DNA of 64,000 bases. Source: JBNFVY01 sp049943335. Lineage in GTDB: Bacteria; Pseudomonadota; Alphaproteobacteria; Rhodobacterales; Rhodobacteraceae. Below the pieces are notes generated by a model, which had not been told where the DNA came from, did not search any database, and saw nothing but the letters and a program-made list of their open reading frames with translations. Location of the stretch: positions 186,001-250,000 of the forward strand of contig NZ_JBNFVY010000003.1 in the NCBI RefSeq assembly GCF_049943335.1, in the 5' to 3' direction. How positions within the stretch are numbered: position 1 is the first letter of the stretch; each line of letters begins with the position of its first letter. A program made the translations under genes and the position numbers. This document shows positions 8,594 through 15,951 of this stretch, one piece after another.

Positions 8594-8673
8594 GTTGCTC
8601 TCCGCGTCAGTCGAGTTAGCGATATCAGGTCTGCGCTTATAAGTCCGACCGTATCACGATGAAACCCCTATTT

Positions 8674-8705
8674 CCTATACGCCGCACCGCATACGCCGCC
8701 GTATG
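8674..8705 (-). repeat. Dispersed intergenic palindromic repeat, copy 1
   Basis: Read on the minus strand it begins CATACGGCGGCGTATG and ends CGTATAGG, the same order as the copy at 12198-12239 but with a shorter middle. The 16-base core is nearly palindromic. It lies in the 141-bp gap between the sugar dehydrogenase and DAHP synthase genes. Confidence 0.6.
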
Positions 8706-8734
8706 GCCGGTGCATGACATCTGCCCGGTTGCAG

Positions 8735-9832
8735 CTACTGCGGCCGCATTCGGAAGACCGCGCCATTGTCTTCGGACAGGAACCATACGCTGCCGTCCGG
8801 CGCTTGGGTCACATCGCGCACGCGCCGCGTTGCACGGGACTCGATCCGGGTCTCGGACCAGTCGCGCGGATCGAGCACGGATATGTAGTCGAATTTCAGC
8901 GACCCGACGAAATGCAGACCGCGCCACGCAGCGGCCCCCTGGCCGGAATGAATGGCATAACCAGAGGGGGCAATGGATGGGTCCCAATAATGTGCAGGTT
9001 GCGCCATTCCGGATTTTTCGGTGCCCTCGCCGATCTTTCTGCCCGAATAATGCGTCCCATAGGATATGACTGGCCAGCCATAGTTTGTCCCTTTGGTGAT
9101 GCGGTTGATTTCGTCCCCGCCGCGTGCGCCATGTTCAACGGTCCAAAGTTGCGCGGGGGGATCCAACGCCGCGCCTTGCGGATTTCGATGCCCGAACGAC
9201 CAGATTTCGGGCCGGGCATCGCTGCGTCCAACAAAGGGGTTGTCTGAGGGAATGGTCCCACTCCGGTTCAGCCGCAATACTTTTCCATTGTGCTGTGCCA
9301 GATCTTGTGCGGCGTCGGCGTCGCCCCGATCCCCAATGGTCACAAACAGCGTTCCATCCGCAGCTTCGACCACACGTGATCCAAAGTGCTGTCGCGCGTT
9401 TGATCCCTGAGACATCCGAAAAATCTCGCGCGCAACGATGCGCCCGGGCTCAAGCCGCGCAATGCCGAGTGCCGTCCCCGTGCCCGCCCCGATTGCGGTC
9501 GCATAGGTCAGAAAAATTTCGCGGCTTTTGACGAAATCGCGCGACACAGTCACGTCCAGCAACCCGCCTTGGCCATGTAGGGTGATCTCGGGCAATCCGG
9601 TCAATTCTTGCCGACCGTCCTGCCCCATCAGCCAAAGACGCCCGGCCTTTTCGGTCACAAGGACGCGCCCGTCAGGCAGGAAATCAAAGCCCCACGGCAA
9701 CTCAAAACCGTCGAACATCCGGTCAATCATCACCATAGGCTGAGCCGTTGCGGCCAAGGGAAAGGCAGAAGACATAACGTTTCCACCCAAAGCGGCGCCT
9801 GTGACACCAATCAATCGTCTGCGCGTAAACAT
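8735..9832 (-). CDS. PQQ-dependent sugar dehydrogenase (soluble aldose dehydrogenase / YliI family)
   Basis: A 365-residue exported protein. The N-terminus MFTRRRLIGVTGAALGG carries twin arginines followed by a hydrophobic stretch and an AxA site (AATAQP), suggesting Tat or Sec export. The mature part is a beta-propeller of the GSDH type: LPWGFDFLPDGRVLVTEKAG, LHGQGGLLDV, the heme/PQQ-family segment HNGKVLRL, WSFGHRNPQG and EHGARGGDEIN. The family oxidises aldoses in the periplasm using PQQ and calcium. No pqq biosynthesis genes are in the window. The substrate is not predictable. It is probably monocistronic. Confidence 0.88.
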   Translation of the reverse strand: MFTRRRLIGVTGAALGGNVMSSAFPLAATAQPMVMIDRMFDGFELPWGFDFLPDGRVLVTEKAGRLWLMGQDGRQELTGLPEITLHGQGGLLDVTVSRDFVKSREIFLTYATAIGAGTGTALGIARLEPGRIVAREIFRMSQGSNARQHFGSRVVEAADGTLFVTIGDRGDADAAQDLAQHNGKVLRLNRSGTIPSDNPFVGRSDARPEIWSFGHRNPQGAALDPPAQLWTVEHGARGGDEINRITKGTNYGWPVISYGTHYSGRKIGEGTEKSGMAQPAHYWDPSIAPSGYAIHSGQGAAAWRGLHFVGSLKFDYISVLDPRDWSETRIESRATRRVRDVTQAPDGSVWFLSEDNGAVFRMRPQ

Positions 9833-10133
9833 AGCCTCGAACTAGTCGGATCGCGACGCGTTTCCAGCCCTTCCCTTGCCCGGCAGCGCGATACTGGCGG
9901 AAATTGCCGATCGCGCTGTTGTGCAGTCCGTGAGTAGAAGATTGCCTCACCATATCGCACGTTGATTTGGCAACATGAAACACCGGCGGCCAATAATTGC
10001 TCTGACAGGCGGAGAGTTGCCGATTTTTTCCCGCAGTGACTTAAAGTTAGACAGCCCTGCTGCCCCCTTTTCTTTTCGCGCTACGCTGCTTAACCTGCTG
10101 GGCAGGGTAAAGATCCAATTTGGGAGACGTTGA
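9833..10133. other. Divergent intergenic region upstream of livJ
   Basis: About 300 bases between the divergent sugar dehydrogenase and livJ genes, which must hold both promoters. GGGAGACG lies just before the livJ ATG. Apart from scattered AT-rich stretches I see no repeat, RNA gene or small coding frame. Confidence 0.5.
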
Positions 10134-11330
10134 ATGAAAAAATTGTTTATGGCCACGGCTTTAGGCGCCATCATTGCCGGAACCGCAGGCGCAGAAAGCC
10201 AGTCTGACTCGGTCAAGATCGGCGTGATCCTGGGTTATACGGGCCCGATTGAATCGCTGACACCCCATATGGCCGACAGCGCCGAGCTTGCGATGAAGGA
10301 AATCAGCGACAGCGGCAAGTTCCTGGGCGGCAAAACGCTGGAACCCGTGCGCGCTGATTCGACCTGCGTGGACGCTGCTGCGGCAACTGCGGCGGCCGAA
10401 CGTCTGATTACCTCGGACAATGTGGCCGCGATCATGGGCGCCGACTGTTCGGGCGTCACCGGCGCGGTTCTGGCCAATGCTGCGGTTCCCAACGGCGTGG
10501 TGATGGTATCACCGTCGGCAACTTCGCCTGCGCTGTCCACGGCCGAAGACAACGGTCTGTTCTTTCGCACATCGCCCTCGGACGCGCGCCAGGGCGAAGT
10601 TCTGGCCGAGATTCTGGCTGACCGCGGTGTCAAATCCGTCGCCGTCACCTACACCAACAACGATTACGGCAAAGGTCTGGCCGACAGCTTCATTTCGTCC
10701 TTCGAGGCAGCTGGCGGCACTGTAACCATCTCGGCTGCACACGAAGACGGCAAGGCCGACTATTCCGCCGAAATCGGCGCGCTGGCGTCCGCCGGGGGCG
10801 ATCTGCTGGCCGTATTTGGCTATGCCGACCAGGGTGGCAAGGGGATCATTCAGGGCGCGACCGACACCGGCGCCTTTGACACCTTCCTGCTCGGTGACGG
10901 CATGTATGCCGATGCCCTGCTTGCCGATTTGGGCGACGTGCTCGAAGGGTCCTTTGGCGCTGCTCCGTGGAGCCAGGGCGAAGGTGCGGACAAGTTCGCG
11001 GAAATTTCTGCGGCCGGCGGCGTGAACGGCGAAAGTGTCTACACCCGCGAAAGCTATGACGCCGCTGCGCTGATCGGCCTGGCGATGGCCAAGGGGGGCA
11101 ACGCCGATCGTGCAACCGTAGCCGCCAACATTCTGGACGTGGCCAATGCCCCGGGCGAACCGATCCTGCCGGGTGAATTGGGCAAGGCGCTGGATATCCT
11201 CGCTGAGGGCGGAGAAATCGACTATGTCGGCGCGACCGGTGTCGAACTGATCGGGCCCGGTGAAGCCGCGGGCACGTATCGCGAATACAAGATCGAAGGT
11301 GGCGCTTACGAAACGGTAAGCTTCCGCTGA
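10134..11330 (+). CDS. livJ: Branched-chain amino acid ABC transporter, periplasmic substrate-binding protein
   Basis: A 398-residue type I periplasmic-binding protein. The signal peptide MKKLFMATALGAIIAGTAGA ends at an AGA site near residue 20, and the mature protein starts with a beta-strand and ligand-loop pattern (VKIGVILGYTGPIESLTPHM). Later motifs include GADCSGVTGAVL, FFRTSPSDARQGEVLAEI and YTNNDYGKGLADSF, typical of the leucine/amide/urea family. It delivers ligand to the LivHM permease. GGGAG lies about 8 nt before ATG. It is followed by a strong terminator (11346), which would keep its mRNA level above that of the transporter genes. Substrate assignment within the family is inferred. 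Confidence 0.9.
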   Translation: MKKLFMATALGAIIAGTAGAESQSDSVKIGVILGYTGPIESLTPHMADSAELAMKEISDSGKFLGGKTLEPVRADSTCVDAAAATAAAERLITSDNVAAIMGADCSGVTGAVLANAAVPNGVVMVSPSATSPALSTAEDNGLFFRTSPSDARQGEVLAEILADRGVKSVAVTYTNNDYGKGLADSFISSFEAAGGTVTISAAHEDGKADYSAEIGALASAGGDLLAVFGYADQGGKGIIQGATDTGAFDTFLLGDGMYADALLADLGDVLEGSFGAAPWSQGEGADKFAEISAAGGVNGESVYTRESYDAAALIGLAMAKGGNADRATVAANILDVANAPGEPILPGELGKALDILAEGGEIDYVGATGVELIGPGEAAGTYREYKIEGGAYETVSFR

Positions 11331-11345
11331 ACCGACAATTGCTCT

Positions 11346-11381
11346 AAGGGCAGCCCGGGACAAATGCCGGGCTGCCCTTTT
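11346..11381 (+). terminator. Strong intra-operon terminator after livJ
   Basis: A perfect 13-bp stem AAGGGCAGCCCGG/CCGGGCTGCCCTT (11346-11358 and 11367-11379) with an 8-nt loop, then TTTT. It lies 15 nt past the livJ stop and 35 nt before the livG start, so partial read-through would set the ratio of binding protein to membrane and ATPase subunits. Confidence 0.85.
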
Positions 11382-11414
11382 GCTATGCGCGGCGACGGGA
11401 CGGGGTATGACGCG

Positions 11415-12197
11415 ATGATCCGGGTTGAAAACCTGCACAAGCACTTTGGGGGCTTTAGGGCGGTCGATGGCGCATCTCTTGAGATTGCCGAAGGCAAAAT
11501 CACAGGCTTGATCGGCCCCAACGGAGCGGGAAAAACGACGCTTTTCAACGCGATAGCGGGCGTTCTTGAACCCACTTCGGGACATGTTTTCATGGACGGT
11601 GAAGACATAACCGGGCTGCCCCCGCATGATCTTTTTCACCGTGGCTTGCTGCGCACGTTTCAGATCGCGCATGAGTTTTCGTCGCTGAGCGTGCGCGAAA
11701 ACCTGATGATGGTGCCCGGGCATCAATCCGGCGAAGCGCTGTGGAACACATGGTTTGCCCGCCGACAGATCGCGGCCGAGGAAAAGGCCCTGCGCGACCA
11801 AGCGGACGAAGTTCTGGATTTCCTGACCATCTCGCACCTTGCGGACGAACGGGCCGGAAACCTGTCTGGCGGGCAGAAAAAACTGCTCGAACTGGGCCGC
11901 ACCATGATGGTCGACGCGCGGATTGTGTTCCTGGACGAGGTGGGCGCAGGCGTGAACCGCACCTTGTTGGGCACAATCGGGGACGCAATCGTCCGGCTGA
12001 ACCAGGAACGCGGGTATACGTTTTGCATGATCGAGCACGACATGGATTTCATCAAACGGTTGTGCGACCCGGTGATCGTTATGGCCGAAGGCAAGGTGCT
12101 GGCCGAAGGAAGCGCCGAAGACATCATGAGGAATGAACAGGTGATCGAGGCCTATCTGGGCACCGGCCTGAAGAACAAGGCGGGGGCGAACGCATGA
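11415..12197 (+). CDS. livG: Branched-chain amino acid ABC transporter, ATP-binding protein LivG
   Basis: A 260-residue ATPase with Walker A GPNGAGKTTLFNAI, signature LSGGQKKLLELGR, Walker B VFLDEVGAGVN and the His switch IEHDMDFI. Sequence features such as RTFQIAHEFSSLSVRENLMM place it with LivG rather than LivF. The start is taken at ATG 11415, opening MIRVENLHKHFGG; the frame extends upstream into the terminator stem, which is unlikely to be translated. It couples ATP hydrolysis to the LivHM channel. The gap to livF is filled by a repeat element. Confidence 0.93.
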   Translation: MIRVENLHKHFGGFRAVDGASLEIAEGKITGLIGPNGAGKTTLFNAIAGVLEPTSGHVFMDGEDITGLPPHDLFHRGLLRTFQIAHEFSSLSVRENLMMVPGHQSGEALWNTWFARRQIAAEEKALRDQADEVLDFLTISHLADERAGNLSGGQKKLLELGRTMMVDARIVFLDEVGAGVNRTLLGTIGDAIVRLNQERGYTFCMIEHDMDFIKRLCDPVIVMAEGKVLAEGSAEDIMRNEQVIEAYLGTGLKNKAGANA

Positions 12198-12239
12198 CAT
12201 ACGGCAGCGTATGGCCCACCCCATACGGGTGCGTATAGG
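12198..12239 (+). repeat. Dispersed intergenic palindromic repeat, copy 2, filling the livG-livF gap
   Basis: Runs from CATACGGCAGCGTATG to GTGCGTATAGG. It begins directly after the livG stop codon and ends directly before the livF ATG, so it is the entire 42-bp gap. It contains three CATACG/CGTATG units. A related sequence lies at 8674-8705 in the opposite orientation. The last bases (TATAGG) would have to act as the livF ribosome site. Confidence 0.6.
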
Positions 12240-12947
12240 ATGACAAGTTTTCTAGAGGCGCGGGGTATGCGCGGCGGCTATGGTGCGGCTGACATCCTGC
12301 ATGATTGCACGCTAACGGTGGATACTGGCCAGATCGCCGTCATCGTCGGGCCAAATGGCGCGGGCAAATCGACCGCCATGAAAGCGGTGTTCGGCATGCT
12401 GCCGCTGCGCGCCGGAACGGTCACACTGAACGGCGAAGACATCACCGACCTGACCCCGCAAGCGCGCGTGGCAAAGGGTATGGGTTTCGTGCCGCAGACC
12501 CACAATATCTTTACCTCGATGAGCGTCGAAGAGAACCTGGAAATGGGCGCCTTCATCCGGCGCGATGACATCTACGAGACGATTGAGCAGGTTTACGATC
12601 TGTTCCCGATCCTGCGCGACAAGCGGCGGCAAGCGGCGGGCGAATTGTCGGGCGGGCAGCGACAGCAGGTCGCTGTCGGACGCGCGCTGATGACCAAGCC
12701 GCAGCTTCTGATGTTGGATGAACCCACCGCGGGAGTCAGTCCGATTGTGATGGACGAACTGTTCGACCGCATTATCGAAGTGGCCCGCACCGGCATATCG
12801 ATCCTCATGGTGGAACAGAACGCGCGCCAGGCGCTGGAAATCGCGGACAAGGGATATGTTCTGGTGCAGGGCGCAAACGCGTTCACCGACACAGGCAGTG
12901 CGCTTCTTGCCGATCCCCAAGTGCGCAAAACATTTCTTGGGGGATAA
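12240..12947 (+). CDS. livF: Branched-chain amino acid ABC transporter, ATP-binding protein LivF
   Basis: A 235-residue ATPase: Walker A GPNGAGKSTAMKAVFGML, signature LSGGQRQQVAVGRALM, Walker B LLMLDEPTAGVSP, His switch VEQNARQALEIAD. The VPQTHNIFTSMSVEENL segment and short length are typical of LivF. It pairs with LivG as the nucleotide-binding heterodimer. The stop is 2 nt before the livH ATG, so translation is coupled downstream. Its upstream gap consists only of a dispersed repeat, unlike the tight livG-livF junctions usual in the family. Confidence 0.94.
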   Translation: MTSFLEARGMRGGYGAADILHDCTLTVDTGQIAVIVGPNGAGKSTAMKAVFGMLPLRAGTVTLNGEDITDLTPQARVAKGMGFVPQTHNIFTSMSVEENLEMGAFIRRDDIYETIEQVYDLFPILRDKRRQAAGELSGGQRQQVAVGRALMTKPQLLMLDEPTAGVSPIVMDELFDRIIEVARTGISILMVEQNARQALEIADKGYVLVQGANAFTDTGSALLADPQVRKTFLGG

Positions 12948-12949
12948 AC

Positions 12950-13960
12950 ATGGATTTTCTGAACGCCATCGTCGCATTGTCCAATTACGTCCTCATCCCG
13001 GCCACGACCTACGGGGCACAATTGGCGCTCGGTGCTCTGGGCGTCACGCTGATTTACGGCATCTTGCGCTTTTCCAACTTCGCCCACGGAGACACTATGG
13101 CCTTTGGCACTATGGTCGTCGTGTTGACCACCAGCGCGCTGCAGGCGGTGGGGATCACTGCCGGTCCGCTGCCGACGGCGCTGCTGGCCCTGCCGGTCGG
13201 CATCGTGGTGACGGCGGCAATGGTGCTGGCCACAGACCGGGTGGTCTATCGCTTTTACCGCCGGGTCAAGGCCGCGCCGGTCACGCTTGTGATCGTGTCC
13301 ATGGGCATCATGTTTGTAATGAATGGCATCGTGCGTCTGATCATCGGGCCAGATGATCGCCGTTTTGCTGACGGAGAACGCTTTATCCTGACAGCGCGCG
13401 AATTCAAGTCTGCCACCGGGCTGGCCGAGCCTTTGGTGATCCGCACAAGCCAGATGCTGACCGTGGTGACGGCGGTGATCGTGGTTGCACTGCTGTTCTG
13501 GTTTCTGAACCGCACGCGCACGGGCAAGTCCATGCGCGCCTATTCTGACAACGAAGACCTGGCGCTGCTTTCCGGCATCAATCCCGAACGGGTGGTTGCG
13601 ATCACATGGATCATCGTCGCGACGCTGGCTGTCGTCGCCGGCACGCTCTATGGGTTGGACAAGAGCTTTAAACCTTTCACCTATTTTCAGCTGCTCTTGC
13701 CGATTTTCGCAAGTGCCATCGTCGGCGGTTTGGGATCGCCTTTGGGCGCTATCGCGGGCGGGTTCGTTGTCGCCTATTCCGAGGTCATGCTGACCTATGC
13801 CTTCAAGAAGGTGGTCGGGTATTTGGGCCCCGAGGGGTGGCAACCGGACAGCCTGCTGCAATTGCTGTCGACCGACTATAAATTGGCCGTGTCCTTTGTG
13901 ATCCTGATCATTGTTCTTCTCTTCCGGCCGACCGGCATTTTCAGGGGGAAATCGGTATGA
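12950..13960 (+). CDS. livH: Branched-chain amino acid ABC transporter, permease LivH
   Basis: A 336-residue inner-membrane permease with about eight hydrophobic segments. Family motifs include LALGALGVTLIYGILRFSNF at residues 26-45 with AHGDTMAFG after it, and the C-terminal IVGGLGSPLGAIAGGF loop contacting the ATPase. It forms the translocation path with LivM. The ATG lies 2 nt after livF, and its stop overlaps the livM start by 4 nt (ATGA). The protein ends LLFRPTGIFRGKSV, normal for LivH. Confidence 0.93.
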   Translation: MDFLNAIVALSNYVLIPATTYGAQLALGALGVTLIYGILRFSNFAHGDTMAFGTMVVVLTTSALQAVGITAGPLPTALLALPVGIVVTAAMVLATDRVVYRFYRRVKAAPVTLVIVSMGIMFVMNGIVRLIIGPDDRRFADGERFILTAREFKSATGLAEPLVIRTSQMLTVVTAVIVVALLFWFLNRTRTGKSMRAYSDNEDLALLSGINPERVVAITWIIVATLAVVAGTLYGLDKSFKPFTYFQLLLPIFASAIVGGLGSPLGAIAGGFVVAYSEVMLTYAFKKVVGYLGPEGWQPDSLLQLLSTDYKLAVSFVILIIVLLFRPTGIFRGKSV

Positions 13961-15255
13961 ACTGGCGTGCTGTTCTTCTGTTTGCCGCAATCGGCGCGAT
14001 TTTTGTGGCGATCGGCCTGAATGAAACCTGGCGCTATGCATTGACGCTGCTGAACATGGGGCTGATTTCAGCCATCATGGCCTTGGGCGTGAATATGCAA
14101 TGGGGGTATGCGGGGCTGTTCAATGTCGGCGTTGTCGGGTTCGTCGCACTTGGCGGGCTGTCTGTGGTGCTGGTGTCGATGCCGCCGGTGCCGGCCGCGT
14201 GGGCTGCCGGAGGACTGCGTGTCTGGGGCGCGCTGTTGTTCGGGGCCGCCGTCATTGGAGGCGCAATCTGGCTCTGGCGCCGCTTGGCTGCGGGCAAGAC
14301 ACGCGCCCTTGCAGTGACCGGTGTCTTGGCCGTCGGGTTTTTCCTGTTTCGCGCCATGTTCGATCCGGCAGTTCAGGCGATTGAGGCTGTCGATCCTGCT
14401 GCCACCGGATACCTGGGCGGGCTGGGTCTGCCGGTGCTATTTGCCTGGCCCGTGGGTGGGCTGATCGCGGCCGGGGCGGCGTGGCTGGTTGCCAAGTCCG
14501 CGCTTGGCCTGCGCTCGGATTATTTGGCGATTGCGACACTGGGCATCGGTGAAATCATTCTGGCGATGATGAAAAACGAAGACTGGCTGACCCGCGGCGT
14601 CAAGAACGTGATCGGCCTGCCCCGCCCAGTTCCCTACGAGATCGAACTGCAAAATTCGCCCACCTTTGTCTCCCGTGTGGAAAGCTGGGGCGCGGATCCG
14701 ATTGCCGCCTCGTCGGTCGCGGTTGATCTGGGCTATACTCTGTTGTTCACGATGGTGTTGGCCGTGATCCTGCTCGGATCAGAGCTGGCGCTGCGGTCAC
14801 CGTGGGGCCGGATGATGCGCGCGATCCGCGACAACGAAGTGGCCGCAGAAGCGATGGGCAAGGACGTCAAGCGCCGCCACCTGCAAGTTTTCGTGCTTGG
14901 TGCGGCGGTCTGCGGCATCGGTGGGGCATTGTTGACCACGCTGGACGGTCAGTTGACACCGGCCAGCTACAACCCGCTGCGATTCACATTCGTGATCTGG
15001 GTGATGGTCATTGTCGGTGGCTCGGGCAACAATTGGGGCGCGGTGCTGGGGGGGCTGCTGATCTGGTTCCTCTGGGTCGAGGTGGAAAACCGGGGCGGCG
15101 AAATCATGGCGCTGCTTACGTCCGGCTTGGCCGATGGTTCAGCGCTCAAGATTCATCTTCTTGATAGTGTCGCACATATGCGGATGCTTCTGATGGGCAT
15201 TGTGCTGTTGGTCGTGATGCGGTTCAGCCCGCGCGGCCTGATCCCAGAAAAATGA
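13957..15255 (+). CDS. livM: Branched-chain amino acid ABC transporter, permease LivM
   Basis: A 432-residue membrane permease, partner of LivH. The conserved core is present: LGVNMQWGYAGLFNVGVVGF near residue 43, LGLRSDYLAIATLGIGEII near 185, and the C-terminal VIVGGSGNNWGAVLGG with the ending RFSPRGLIPEK. Compared with a typical LivM it has an insert between about 85 and 170 with two or three extra hydrophobic segments. It overlaps livH and the following nucleotidyltransferase gene by 4 nt each, so all are co-translated. Confidence 0.92.
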   Translation: MNWRAVLLFAAIGAIFVAIGLNETWRYALTLLNMGLISAIMALGVNMQWGYAGLFNVGVVGFVALGGLSVVLVSMPPVPAAWAAGGLRVWGALLFGAAVIGGAIWLWRRLAAGKTRALAVTGVLAVGFFLFRAMFDPAVQAIEAVDPAATGYLGGLGLPVLFAWPVGGLIAAGAAWLVAKSALGLRSDYLAIATLGIGEIILAMMKNEDWLTRGVKNVIGLPRPVPYEIELQNSPTFVSRVESWGADPIAASSVAVDLGYTLLFTMVLAVILLGSELALRSPWGRMMRAIRDNEVAAEAMGKDVKRRHLQVFVLGAAVCGIGGALLTTLDGQLTPASYNPLRFTFVIWVMVIVGGSGNNWGAVLGGLLIWFLWVEVENRGGEIMALLTSGLADGSALKIHLLDSVAHMRMLLMGIVLLVVMRFSPRGLIPEK

Positions 15256-15842
15256 CGGCGCATATCCTGCTTTTCGCGGCCGGTGGATCATCGCGTATGC
15301 GCGGTGGCGACAAGCTGATGGAACCGATTGACGGGGTGCCCCTGATCCGCCGGCAAACAGTGCAGGCATTAGGCACTGGCCTGCCTGTGCACGTGATCTT
15401 GCCGCCAGACAGACCCGAGCGGACCGCCGCTATCGCTGATCTACCAGCCGAGCGGGTCACAGCCACGGATGCGGGCGACGGCATGTCGGCCAGTTTTCGC
15501 GCGGGCGTCGGTGCCCTGCCGGACGGGGCTAAGGCAGGCATCATGATGCTGGCGGACATGCCGCAAATTACCTCGCGCGATCTGCTGCGCCTGGTCAAAC
15601 GGTGGCGTCAAGCGCCCGATTTTCCGGCACGGCTGACAACGCCCGACGGCCGCACAGGATCGCCGGTGCTGTTCCCTTCGCGCCTGTTCGCGCCGCTGTT
15701 GCGACTGCGCGGGGATGAAGGCGGACGCGCGGTGCTGCGCGGCGAAACAGTTTTGTCAGTGCCCAGCCCGGACGAGCGCGCGATCGTGGATCTGGACACT
15801 CGCGAAGACTGGCTGGCCTGGCGCAAACGCCACGAAAAATGA
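15252..15842 (+). CDS. MobA/MocA-like nucleotidyltransferase family protein
   Basis: A 196-residue NTP-transferase of the MobA-like fold. The N-terminal nucleotide loop is LLFAAGGSSRMRGGDKLMEP (canonical LAAGxSxRMGxxK), and the metal-binding stretch is GIMMLADMPQITSRDLL, followed by GRTGSPVLFP as in molybdenum-cofactor cytidylyl- and guanylyltransferases. It may modify a molybdopterin cofactor, but the neighbours are livFHM, not xdh or coxL genes, so the substrate is unknown. The start overlaps livM by 4 nt. A hairpin terminator begins at its stop codon. The modABC operon 5 kb downstream is suggestive but not linked. Confidence 0.82.
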   Translation: MTAHILLFAAGGSSRMRGGDKLMEPIDGVPLIRRQTVQALGTGLPVHVILPPDRPERTAAIADLPAERVTATDAGDGMSASFRAGVGALPDGAKAGIMMLADMPQITSRDLLRLVKRWRQAPDFPARLTTPDGRTGSPVLFPSRLFAPLLRLRGDEGGRAVLRGETVLSVPSPDERAIVDLDTREDWLAWRKRHEK

Positions 15843-15872
15843 AACACCCGTGGCCCCCCACGGGTGTTTCTT
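15841..15872. terminator. Bidirectional terminator hairpin
   Basis: A perfect 13-bp stem GAAACACCCGTGG/CCACGGGTGTTTC (15841-15853 and 15858-15870) with a CCCC loop, starting inside the stop codon of the nucleotidyltransferase gene. On the minus strand the stem is followed by ATTTTTCG, so it can also end the convergent RTX gene transcript. Confidence 0.8.
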
Positions 15873-15951
15873 GCCCTTGATGGGCGGTTGATCCAAAAGC
15901 GCCCCCGCCTTCAAGATCGGATCCGGGCCAAAACAAGGCCCGGAGGCTGCA

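Noticed and set aside
10509..12224. A 571-codon minus-strand frame over livJ and livG
   Set aside because: Antisense to well-supported genes, no start signal and no recognisable domain.
12593..14041. A 482-codon minus-strand frame over livF, livH and livM
   Set aside because: His/Arg/Gln-rich shadow of three clear transporter genes; long antisense frames are common in GC-rich DNA.
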